From: Closterium sp. Naga37s-1
Taxonomy: Eukaryota > Streptophyta > Zygnematophyceae > Desmidiales > Closteriaceae
Assembly: GCA_947471745.1 (NCBI GenBank)
Contig: CANJKZ010000269.1
Span: forward strand, 661,001-725,000
Length of the DNA stretch: 64,000 nt
Reading direction: 5' to 3'
Below, in pieces: positions 1 to 8,819 of this stretch. The translations under genes were made by a program, and so were the position numbers. Every line of letters starts with the position of its first letter. Position 1 is the first letter of the stretch. Below the pieces are notes generated by a model that had not been told where the DNA came from, made no database searches, and saw only the letters and a program-made list of their open reading frames with translations.

Positions 1-929
1 TGACCACGGGCACCAGCGAAGAGGAAGAAGAAGAAGCAGCAGCACCTGCCCCGGTACCTGATGAAGACCCCGAAGCAACACGCGCGCGCTACATGCACAC
101 CTCTGGATTCCGCGCCGACGATGCGCTCTGGCATCAGCGCCTCGGTCACCCCTCGTGCGTCACGCTAGAGAACTGCATCAAAGCTGGCGCATTCGCGCCT
201 GGCGCACTCCTGCGCCCTGACGGCTCCGAAGTGAGAGGCGGAATGCATCTGCGCACCTGCACCGTCTGCCCTGAGGCCGCACTGAGCCACCAGCCCTTCC
301 CCCTTTTCGAACCTGGAACCAACCGCTACGCCAAACTGGAGAAATTCTACAGCGACTTCCTCAATGTGGGACACTGCGGAATCGACGACGAGCTGTATAC
401 GCTTACCTTCGTCGACGCTGGAACACGATACGTGTGGGTCGTAAATGTGGAGGCACGCAGCAGAGCATACGAGGTGTTTCGTCTCTGGCTGGCACACGCG
501 CAGCGGCAGTCTGGGGAGAAGTTAAAGATCTGGCAGTCTGACGGCGCAGCGGAGTTCAGGAGCAAGGATCTGCAGGATTATCTCGCGCAGAAAGGGATCG
601 AGCACCACATTTCTCTCCCCTACGCGCATCAGCAGCAGGGCGTAGCTGATCGCACACTCATGACGAAGGTGCGTGGCTAATGAAGCAGTCAAAGCTTCCG
701 CCAACCTACTGGACGTACGCGATGCACCACGCCGTGCGGGTGCATAATCTGCTGTCAACCACCGCTATCACCGGCAAACTCTCCCCGCATGTGAAGTGGA
801 CGGGGACCAAGGGCGACACCTCCATGCTCCGCGTGTGGGGGTGCATGGTGCAGTATCGTCCGCCAACATCAACCATCGGCAAATTCAAAAGCCGCGCGCG
901 CTGGGGGATTCACCTCGGCATCAGCCACG
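1..929 (+). pseudogene. Ty1/copia pol fragment (GAG-pre-integrase and integrase)
   Basis: This is a piece of a copia polyprotein that enters from beyond the left edge. It shows the GAG-pre-integrase motif WHQRLGHPS near 130, then the integrase core with FVDAGTRYVW near 410 and WQSDGAAEFRSK near 535, and a second frame (680-929) with the conserved integrase C-terminal part. It is closely related to the pol of element X at 41048-42670, which is on the other strand. Where X reads VAERTN around the catalytic Glu, this copy reads VADRT with residues lost, and a stop follows at about 678, so the integrase is dead. Homology stops abruptly at about 929, where LINE sequence of opposite strand begins. 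Confidence 0.9.
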
Positions 930-933
930 ACGT

Positions 934-1395
934 TCACTTGTCCAGCGCCGGATCCTCCACTACGTTCATGTCGCCCATCACCAGGACATTCGGCAGCTTC
1001 GGTAAGGTGCTCAGGAAAGGCTCCAGGCAGTCTCTGTAAAAGGGAGCCCTGTTCTCCGGTAAGTACATCGCAATCAGGAGCAGCTCCAGGTCACCCCAAC
1101 GGATCACCACCCCCGCCAGCCTTCCTGATATATGTGTGTACGTGTCCGTGAAGTGCATCCCAGGCACAAAGCTCAGCACCGCTACACCTCCTGCCGACCC
1201 GGCTGGCCCCACGGCCAACACCGCAGACGGCTTTATTTGAGTCCAGAAATTGTGGTCTGCCTGAATACGCGTTTCTGTGAGTATTGCAACATCCGCCTTG
1301 TTCCTTAGCCAGTCTTTGCATTTGGTCTGCTTCCCTGCACTGCTGAGCCCGTTGATGTTAAGCTCGCATAAATTGATTGAATTCCTCTTATTCAT
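934..1395 (-). pseudogene. LINE ORF2, endonuclease domain only
   Basis: The 153-residue frame starts at ATG 1395 and carries the exonuclease-endonuclease-phosphatase signature: an early ELNINGL motif, then ILTETR around residues 38-43, and GDMN near residue 142, corresponding to the GDFN motif. In LINEs this domain nicks the target DNA before reverse transcription. The frame ends at a TGA four residues after the conserved aspartate region, exactly where the flanking copia fragment begins. The reverse transcriptase that should follow is absent, so this is a truncated remnant. Confidence 0.8.
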
Positions 1396-1747
1396 TTAAA
1401 AACTGGTGAGAAGCCCCTTCGCATCCATGGGCTGCATTCTGGTACAAGACTCCTGACACACGTGCGCCGCTGTCACCGGCCGCAACATACATCCGCACAG
1501 CATGAGGACTACCGCTACTGCTACGACTGCCGTAACAAATATGGGTCTGCCATCCTTCCCCCCTCTGTACTCCATCAGATGTGCAACTCCGGAGCAACAC
1601 ACACCACTCGCCCGTCCAGGTGACTACTTGGTGAAGTCCTTCCAGAACGTAGCCAAGTTGATTGCTCCCTTGCTAGCGCGGGTAGCAGCTCCCGGCTTCG
1701 CCAGATTGGTCTTTTGACGGAGCGACGCAACGTGCGCCGACGCTTAT

Positions 1748-2546
1748 TCAAAGCTGGCACCCTGCGCCTTGTCGCAGGTTGCAAACACACATACCCAGTC
1801 CTCCCGCGACCCCACTGTGGAGGTGAGTACAATGGCTGGGTCCTTGAGGATATCTTTCGTAAGCACTGTAACTTTCAGCGATGCAGCTGCGGGGAGGGAT
1901 TGGAGCCGGGATGTCAGTAAAAGCCGGGGAAAACAGCAGGAGCGGTAAAGGTAAGAAAAGCAACACACGGATACCGTTTATCTCATGGACATTCCTGACA
2001 GTCAGGGTCCATTTGCCGATGCTGGGTTGACGCTCCGTGACGTAGGCGTTATGATACTGCGTCATGTGCTGACCCTTGCAGTAAGTGCAGGATAGTGTAC
2101 CAACAGCTTCCTCCCAGGGTTCGACAGGTCCGTAACCGCATGACGCCACGGATCCTCATCGTTTTCGTGCTCGATCACCAACCCCCGCACCTTATTAGTG
2201 TCCATCCGCGTAACTGGATCCTGCACTCTATGAAAGCCCACACCCTTGTCAAAAGCAGCTTTCCCTTTTTTCAGCAGCGTAACCTCCGTCAGCATCTTGC
2301 GGATCAGATCAGGAGAGATGCCAGCTGGGACCGACTTCAACAAAACCTCCACTGCATCTGGGTTCAGCTGACGCTCACGCCTGTAAGTCGCATTCTCCGG
2401 GTGCTGCCGGTCAAGCGTCAAAGACACACCTTTCCCCAGCTCGTGCTCGATCGACCGCATCCAGACAAAGACAGCGTCACTCGCGTGCTGGAAGGTAACC
2501 TGAAGCCTGCCGAACCTCTTCTTCGACAACCATGCCGGCAGCAGTT
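1748..2546 (-). pseudogene. LINE ORF1, 3' part with zinc-knuckle-like motif
   Basis: This is the downstream half of ORF1, which encodes the RNA-binding nucleocapsid-like protein of the LINE. The frame from the element A junction (2546) runs to a stop at 2062. A second frame (1748-2149) then shows CTYCKGQH followed by further His residues, which resembles the zinc knuckle usually found at the end of plant LINE ORF1, so a frameshift near 2100 probably separates them. Residues 1396-1747, between this and ORF2, hold no recognisable domain. Confidence 0.55.
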
Positions 2547-2551
2547 CCTGG

Positions 2552-3061
2552 TGATGGAAAGCGAGCGAATCTGGAGAGCATACAAGAGATTAAGTCCGCC
2601 GACTTCGACGGAACATTGCGTGCAGCTCACGTAGCGTTAAACTATGAGCAGGTACGCGTTGGAAAGGACTTAATCTCGACTTTCCAGAATGGTAACGCAC
2701 GTCTTCAACCAAGATCTAGGCCGATCGCTATCGCGATTTAAGTGCGACGGGGTATCCTGGCGAAATTACTTGGTAGCCATGGATTAGATCAAGAAAGTAG
2801 CTTTAGCAAGAGTTCAGATCTGCAAAGTGACGAGTTGGTCAAACCCTACCAACCCAACCCTCGCCTTACAACAATCCCCAACAACCCAAAGTGCCAAACT
2901 AGCAACACCAAAGGTGTTGTAGTGAATAGCAAAGGTTTGTTGGTGCTTGTTGGGTGCGAGATCTATTCCAGCCCGCAACAAGTCTAGCAAGTACATTTTG
3001 CCCAAACCCTTAGCCCACAACCAGCTAGAGCAAAATACCACAACCACCTACACAATCAACA
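2552..3061 (-). repeat. 3' LTR of element A
   Basis: This 510-bp copy matches 6799-7308 with few differences. The outer edge carries the target duplication CCTGG at 2547-2551. Confidence 0.93.
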
Positions 3062-3510
3062 CTCCCCCTTGCTCGTGCTGGTACGCGTTGGAAAGGGCTT
3101 AATCTCGACTTTCCAGAATGGTAACGCACGCCTTCAACCAAGATCTAGGCCGATCGCTATCGCGATTTAAGTGCGACGGGGTATCCTGGCGAAATTACTT
3201 GGCAGCCATGGATTAGATCAAGAAAGTAGCTTTAGCAAGAGTTCAGATCTGCAAAGTGACGAGTTGGTCAAACCCTACCAACCCAACCCTCGCCTTACAA
3301 CAATCCCCAACAACCCAAAGTGCCAAACCAGCAACACCAAAGGTGTTGTAGTGAATAGCAAAGGTTTGTTGGTGCTTGTTGGGTGCGAGATCAATTGCAG
3401 CCCGCAACAAGTCTAGCAAGTACATTTTGCCCAAACCCTTAGCCCACAACCAGCTAGAGCAAAATACCACAACCACCTACACAATCAACACTCCCCCTTG
3501 CTCGTGCTGG
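2653..3510. repeat. 429-bp tandem duplication in element A
   Basis: Bases 2653-3081 and 3082-3510 are near-identical copies. Each holds the last 409 bp of the LTR (plus-strand order) and the next 20 bp of internal sequence. The join falls at a GG shared by both break ends, as expected from slippage or unequal exchange at microhomology. The element therefore looks as if it had two and a half LTRs. Confidence 0.9.
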
Positions 3511-3804
3511 AGGTGGCTGAACACCACTGGGCAAAATCCTTCACTCCACTCCCCCTTGCCCAGGAATGGGCGCCATCCACAGCATGATGTCGTCAAGGCA
3601 GAGAAGCACCAGCCCTCCCACATCCTGCTCAGGCACCATGCCAACATGGGGCTGCATCCCCAACAACAACATGCACACACCATGTCTCTCAAAGGGAAGG
3701 AAGATGAGCCATAAGGCAGAAATCAAGCCCAACCTTACCCCTATCAGCATCCACAAGCATGCACTCCTCTCAATCATGCTCCTCATGATCATGCATGCAA
3801 GCAT
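3511..3804 (-). pseudogene. Remnant of reverse transcriptase in element A
   Basis: Minus-strand translation around 3565-3610 reads VLLCLDDIMLW, which resembles the YVDD catalytic block of copia reverse transcriptase with CLDD in its place. Nothing else of the roughly 250-residue domain is visible, and RNase H is absent. The identification rests on one short motif. Confidence 0.35.
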
Positions 3805-5720
3805 AATGTGCGTTTGGTGTAAACATGTCAGGTGGCCGGGAGATGCGTGTGGTGCGGCGGAGAGGTGATGCCTCCCCCTGCTCCAAACTTTGCAGCTTCT
3901 CCTTCCAAGTCACTCTCTTCATGGGGGACCGTGGTGACTTGGACAGCTGCTGCTGCAGTAGTTGCTGCCACCTACCCACAGGAACAGGCGGTGTATATTG
4001 CTGTGGTGGCTGCTGCGGGTTCTCTTGTTGCTGCTGCTGCCCCTGTGGCTGCTTCGGGTCATGGGCTGGTGCGTTAGGGTCAGGGGTAGAACCAGCAGTT
4101 GGTGACTCCTCATGGTGAGGTGCAGCTGCCTTTTGTTCCTCTTGCTGCTCCTCTACCTCCTCTCCAGGGTCCTCCCATGTCCCCTCAAAGATGGAAGAGG
4201 TGTAGGGATCCTGGAGGGAGCTCCCAACTGTACTAGCACCATGCTCCTTCCACCCCTTGTAGCTCAGCCCCTCATGGAAAACCACGTCCCGGCTTTCCAC
4301 CACCCGCTGATCTACCACACTCCACAACATCCAAGCCTTGCTCCTCTCTGACACCCCAAGAAAAATGCCCCATTGTGCCTTGGGTTCCAGCTTCCTCCGT
4401 TACTGGTCGGGCACTTTGTACTGCGCCATGCACCCCCATGTACCGTGCCATGGACACACTAGGCACCTTCCTGGTCCACATGAAGTATGGGCTCTTGCCC
4501 CCTAGCCCCTTGCTGCCCATCCGGTTCTTAACCCAGTTGGCATATTGCACTGCTGCCCCCCACCAAGTATGGTCCAGCTGCGCATGAGCAAGCATGGCTC
4601 GGGCAAGGTCAATGAGGGTCCGGTTTAGCCTCTCCGCTGCCCCATTTTGCTGCGGCGTGTAGGCAACTGAAAGCTGGTGGGTGATGCCCTTATCTTCAAG
4701 GAAAGACTCCAGATCCTTCCCCATGTACTCCCCACCCCGATCAGACCTTAGTATCTTCACCTTGGCATCGGCTTCCCTCTCCGCATAGCGTATCCAACGC
4801 TTGAAGACCTTGGCCACCTCATCCTTGGTTTTCACCAAGGTAACCCAACTTAGGCGGCTGAATTCATCCAAGAAGGTGATGAAGTATTTGCTGCCCTTCT
4901 CCCTATCCGGTGTTTGCATGGGGCCACACACATCCGTGTGCACCAACTCAAAAGGTGCGCAGGCTCTAGTGGTGGAGGTAGGGAAGGAGGTCCTTGGCAG
5001 CATCCCGGTCGTGCAATCAGGGCACTTGCTTGGCTGCCCACCACCCTCCTTGATCTCCACACCCTTCAGCTCCCCCTTCTTCACACACTCCACAAGCTGC
5101 TGCCTTCCCACATGCCCCATGCGTAGGTGCAGCAAATCTGCCGTCACCTGCTCCACGTCCCTCCAACGGGTGCTACAAGCGGCTTCCTCGGCTTCAACAC
5201 CATGTGACCTCTCCACCTGAGGCACACAAACTGGAACAAGGTATAGACCCTTCTCTAACTTGGCCTCCATCACCACAGCTTCACCCTTGCGAACCGTGCA
5301 CCCTCCCATGGTGAAGGTGCATATGTATTCTTGCCTCGCAAGCTGAGAGCATGAGAGAAGGTTGGCTGCCAATCCAGGAACATGAAGCATACCCTTCACA
5401 TTCAGCACCTCCCCCTCCTTCCCCTTGACGGTGATGGTGCCGATGCCGATTGCTTGCAGCGTATCTCCGCTCCCCACAATCACATTTCTGGAGTTAGGTG
5501 GGAGGGAGTGATAGGTGGTGAAGAGGTCGCGCCGAGGTACTATTCCACAGGTTGCCCCAGAGTCTAGAATGAGCTGATCGGGGTCAGCCAACACACGACC
5601 AGCAAGCGCCGTCTCCTTCTCCAAGGATAAGAAGGAGAAACCATCATCCGATGAGTCCTCCTTTCCCTTCTTATCCTCGTTTTCCGCCGCTGCTGCCGCT
5701 TTCTCTTTGCTGCCCTTCTT
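3770..5720 (-). pseudogene. Element A pol: protease and integrase
   Basis: After an in-frame TGA that separates it from gag, this frame encodes an aspartic protease with the standard motif LDSGAT (about 5560), a GAG-pre-integrase segment with LRMGHVGRQQ and CPDC, and an integrase with HTDVCGP, LRSDRGGEY and QQNGAAERLNRT, which contain the D, D and E catalytic residues. The frame shifts near 4340 and continues from 4354 to 3770 with the integrase tail (SRDVVFHEG) and a Gln/Pro-rich linker ending at a stop. The integrase core looks intact; the frameshift and missing reverse transcriptase make the gene non-functional. Confidence 0.85.
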
Positions 5721-5723
5721 GTT

Positions 5724-6710
5724 TCATGCTCCATTCTTCATCCTCCTCTCCACCCACTCAGGCCTAGTGACAGGTGGAGCCTCTCCTGGGTACCCTTGAG
5801 GCTTCCACCCATCTGGTCGGCTCCAACACTCCTTCCAAGAGTGCTTCCGGTTGCATCCAGGGACAAGGCACTTGTCGAGCTCCTTCTTCTTCCCCCCACC
5901 TCCTTGCCGCTGCTGGTACTTCTTGGAGGCAGCTCTATCTCCTGCCCCCATTCCCCCTTCTACCCCTCTACCAGCATCACGTTTGCGAGCCTCATCAGAA
6001 ACCAAAACCTCCCATATCCAGGCCTTGGTCCATTTCTGCTGCTCAAGGTGAAGGTACTGCAGTAGGGCCTCGTTTGCCTCTTGGTCCAGCCCCTGGAGTG
6101 CGGTGTAGATCATCTCCTTCTCATCTACTTTGTAGTTCAACTCCTCCAAGGCCCTCACATACTCATCCACCCTCTGGAGATACTGCACCATGGTCTCTCC
6201 ATCACCATAGTTGCGTTCCATGGTGTAGAACTGCTTCCTCCAGGCGAGTATGCTTAGCAACCCATTTTGCAAATGTCGATCTTGAACTCTCTTCCATGCT
6301 TGGGCAGCTGCTCCTTGCTTCCCCTTCAAGTCAATCAGCATCTTTAGGAGCTCTAGTTGGCCTTCCAAAGCCCAACACAGGTACTGGAACGCTTGCTTGT
6401 CCTTGCGGTCCCATGCTTCCTGTGCCTTAAATAGCCCCTCCGCACTAAGCCGTTGCCTTCCGGTTCGCGGTGCTGCTGATCCACCTCCACTTCCCTCACT
6501 TATGAATGAGCTAGAGGCTCCCCTAGCCCCTGCTCCCTCTTGGCTAGACACTCCAGCAGATGCCTCTGCTTCATCAGCTCCAGGTCTTCGCTCCGATCCC
6601 TCCAAAACGCCTTCTAGGTCTTTGATACCTAGCCAAAGTGTAAACTGGAACCGCCATAGCGAAAAATCCGAGCCGGTGAACCTAGGAGGGCCACCTAATT
6701 TCTGGGCCAT
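5724..6710 (-). CDS. Element A Gag capsid protein
   Basis: The first ATG of the open frame is at 6710, about 75 bp inside the primer-binding site, and gives about 328 residues. The N-terminus (FTGSDFSLWRFQFTLWLGIKDLEGVLEG) and the middle (LLKMLIDLKGKQGAAAQAW, then GETMVQYLQRVDEYV) have the plan of copia Gag UBN2 domains, which form the particle shell. A Cys/His knuckle, CLVPGCNRKHSWKEC, lies near the C-terminus and should bind RNA. A single TGA closes the frame 100 bp before the protease, and the same frame stays open beyond it. Either the stop is a mutation or gag and pol are separated by readthrough. Confidence 0.8.
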   Translation of the reverse strand: MAQKLGGPPRFTGSDFSLWRFQFTLWLGIKDLEGVLEGSERRPGADEAEASAGVSSQEGAGARGASSSFISEGSGGGSAAPRTGRQRLSAEGLFKAQEAWDRKDKQAFQYLCWALEGQLELLKMLIDLKGKQGAAAQAWKRVQDRHLQNGLLSILAWRKQFYTMERNYGDGETMVQYLQRVDEYVRALEELNYKVDEKEMIYTALQGLDQEANEALLQYLHLEQQKWTKAWIWEVLVSDEARKRDAGRGVEGGMGAGDRAASKKYQQRQGGGGKKKELDKCLVPGCNRKHSWKECWSRPDGWKPQGYPGEAPPVTRPEWVERRMKNGA

Positions 6711-6785
6711 GACCAACCCTAGATCTGGAGTTCCTTAAACCAATTCGAAATATGATGAAAAGAGGGAATGTCGCAGGCCTAACCA

Positions 6786-6797
6786 GCTCTGATATCA
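6786..6797 (-). promoter_or_regulatory. Primer-binding site of element A
   Basis: On the minus strand, one base inside the 5' LTR, TGATATCAGAGC matches TGGTATCAGAGC, the complement of the initiator tRNA-Met 3' end, at 11 of 12 positions. This places the 5' LTR on the right. Confidence 0.85.
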
Positions 6798-6798
6798 C

Positions 6799-7308
6799 TG
6801 ATGGAAAGCGAGCGAATCTGGAGAGCGTACAAGAGATTAAGTCCGCCGACTTCGACGGAACATTGCGTGCAGCTCACGTAGCGTTAAACTATGAGCAGGT
6901 ACGCGTTGGAAAGGGCTTAATCTCGACTTTCCAGAATGATAACGCACGCCTTCAACCAAGATTTAGGCCGATCGCTATCGCGATTTAAGTGCGACGGGGT
7001 ATCCTGGCGAAATTACTTGGCAGCCATGGATTAGATCAAGAAAGTAGCTTTAGCAAGAGTTCAGATCTGCAAAGTGACGAGTTGGTCAAACCCTACCAAC
7101 CCAACCCTCGCCTTACAACAATCCCCAACAACCCAAAGTGCCAAACTAGCAACACCAAAGGTGTTGTAGTGAATAGCAAAGGTTTGTTGGTGCTTGTTGG
7201 GTGCGAGATCAATTCCAGCCCGCAACAAGTCTAGCAAGTACATTTTGCCCAAACCCTTAGCCCACAACCAGCTAGAGCAAAATACCACAACCACCTACAC
7301 AATCAACA
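6799..7308 (-). repeat. 5' LTR of element A
   Basis: This 510-bp copy matches 2552-3061. It is followed by the second target duplication CCTGG at 7309-7313. Confidence 0.95.
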
Positions 7309-7313
7309 CCTGG

Positions 7314-7876
7314 TACTTCGTGGTCGTCTGAGCATCAGCCGTTAGCGAGGCCTTCCAGAAGTCCAGGTGAGCAACAACCGTAGCCTTCAACTTTGGGACC
7401 TCACTTTCCCATTTGATGGGAATGAGGAGCGTGATCGGGAAACTCACTTGAGTGGTGAGAAGATGAACCGCGGCCGGATCGAAATCGTCGTCGTCGTCAC
7501 TGTCCCAACACTCATTGTCATCCGCATACTTGCTGCAACCCGCTGTCACACCCTCAGGTACCTCAGCCGCACGATCTGGCATACCAGCAGACGACGTGCT
7601 CGGCTGCGGATGCTTAGTCACACCACCTTCTTCCTCTCTGTCCTTAAGCCCGTTGACCTTCAGAGCACATAAACGTACTTGTAAGGAGACTTTCGCCGAC
7701 TCGTCCAACATGCCAGTAGCCGACTTGGGAAAAGCTTGAGGCGAGGCTTGCGCTGAGACCAATGGACTTTTCTCAGGAGAATGTTCCGTGCTTGTCAGAG
7801 GGGTGTTGTCAGCAGTGACGCTAACCTTCCCTCCAAGCTTCCCCTCTCCCTGTCCATTGCGTCGTCCGACCGCCAT
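7314..7876 (-). pseudogene. LINE ORF1, 5' part
   Basis: The frame starts at ATG 7876 and gives about 188 residues before element A interrupts it. It is rich in Ser, Thr and Pro, and has an acidic run (WDSDDDDDFD near residue 125). The N-terminal region shows no domain I recognise. Its assignment to the LINE depends on frame continuity with 2546 when element A is removed. Confidence 0.6.
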
Positions 7877-8687
7877 TGTGCAATGATGAGATTAGAGGAA
7901 CAGGCTGGATAAGAAGCCTGATAAAAACCCTCAGCTGAGCACGATTATGCTTTGATGCTTGTCTGTGCCGTTGCTTTTGTAGCTTGTTGAAACTGTTGCC
8001 CGATAGTAGAACTCAACCGAGCCTCGTAAGGAAACAATATCAGTGTTAAATGGCAATGTCTGGGAAAGGATAACGAAATCTGCTTGTCTGGCGGGACCGG
8101 ATCGAGGAAACAATTCGCATTTAGCAGTCAGAACCTAGGACGCCGAGATAGTACCAACAAACCTGACTTCGTGGCTTGAACCTTGGTTGTTCCTACGACC
8201 AGGTAAGATTCACCAATGTTCTCGTTTTGAACACAAATGAGTAATTCTTCGTTATTCAGCACTGTGTTTACCCGACTAAATACATCCTAGGGTTTAATCC
8301 ACCTTGGGCACAGTGGTGTATCTATTATCAGGGTGTAAATGTACAGGAGCTCATCCTGTATGTTGTTTTTCCTCTTAATAGAAGTCAAAAGCTTGTGTTA
8401 TAGCTTGAGCTGAACAGCTCCAATATTGTGCCTAGGGCGGATATCGTCCACGCACTACCATTTTACCCGATATGGTAGTGTTTACCAAAAAGGGGGTCTC
8501 ATGCGGCATCGTTACATAATTCGGGTTTATAACAAAAGCGCAGATAGCACTAGACCCACCCCCCAGAGCGGAAGGGTGGGGGGAAGGAGGGCTGAGGGTG
8601 ATGGGAAGGAGAGTGAGAGTGCGCGAGGAAGGAGAGAGAGAGTGCGGGTGCAAGGAGAGAGAGAGAGAGAGTGCGAGAGGAGGGAGA
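7877..8687. other. Region without a recognised gene
   Basis: Part of this is probably LINE 5' untranslated sequence. A perfect 9-bp inverted repeat (8453-8461 and 8472-8480, CACTACCAT with a 10-base loop) could form a hairpin. From about 8575 to 8687 the strand is almost pure purine, with GA runs. I see no coding region. Confidence 0.5.
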
Positions 8688-8819
8688 TGTCAGAAAGTAG
8701 AAAGAATGAATGACTAGAATGACAGCAGTACAGGGTTTGTATAGCAAAACCTAATTCGGCTATACCCCATAAGGAGTGCCCCACAACAGCCTAGAGCATA
8801 TAAATGCATAGTTCTGACA
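8688..8819 (-). repeat. 3' LTR of the left truncated element
   Basis: This 132-bp segment begins TGTCAG and ends TGACA, and is followed by CACCCCCATAGGC, the complement of the purine tract that precedes the 3' LTR in elements D, E and H. The layout matches the short 131-141 bp LTRs of that family. The left edge is inferred from length and TG ending only. Confidence 0.65.

Larger units (their letters stand above)
2552..7308 (-). mobile_element. Copia element A, internally deleted
   Basis: The element is bounded by 510-bp LTRs (2552-3061 and 6799-7308) that begin TG and end CA on the plus strand, and by a perfect 5-bp target duplication CCTGG (2547-2551 and 7309-7313). It reads right to left: 5' LTR, primer-binding site, gag, protease, integrase. 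Most of the reverse transcriptase and all of RNase H are missing, so it could only have moved with enzymes from another element. A 429-bp tandem duplication covers part of the 3' LTR and 20 bp of internal sequence. It inserted into LINE ORF1. Confidence 0.95.
930..7876 (-). mobile_element. Non-LTR retrotransposon (LINE), interrupted by element A
   Basis: The minus strand carries an ORF1 followed by the start of an ORF2 with an apurinic/apyrimidinic-type endonuclease, the layout of L1-like LINEs. Element A (2552-7308) sits inside ORF1. Removing A and one copy of its CCTGG target duplication leaves the ORF1 frame open across the site, which shows that the two halves are one element. The LINE lacks its reverse transcriptase and 3' end. 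LINEs usually lose the 5' end, so the break at 930 probably reflects a later rearrangement. The 5' boundary was not located; it lies upstream of the ORF1 ATG at 7876. Confidence 0.75.

Noticed and set aside
8453-8480. Hairpin as a transcription terminator
   Set aside because: A 9-bp stem with no downstream T-run is not evidence of a terminator in nuclear DNA. I list it only as an inverted repeat.
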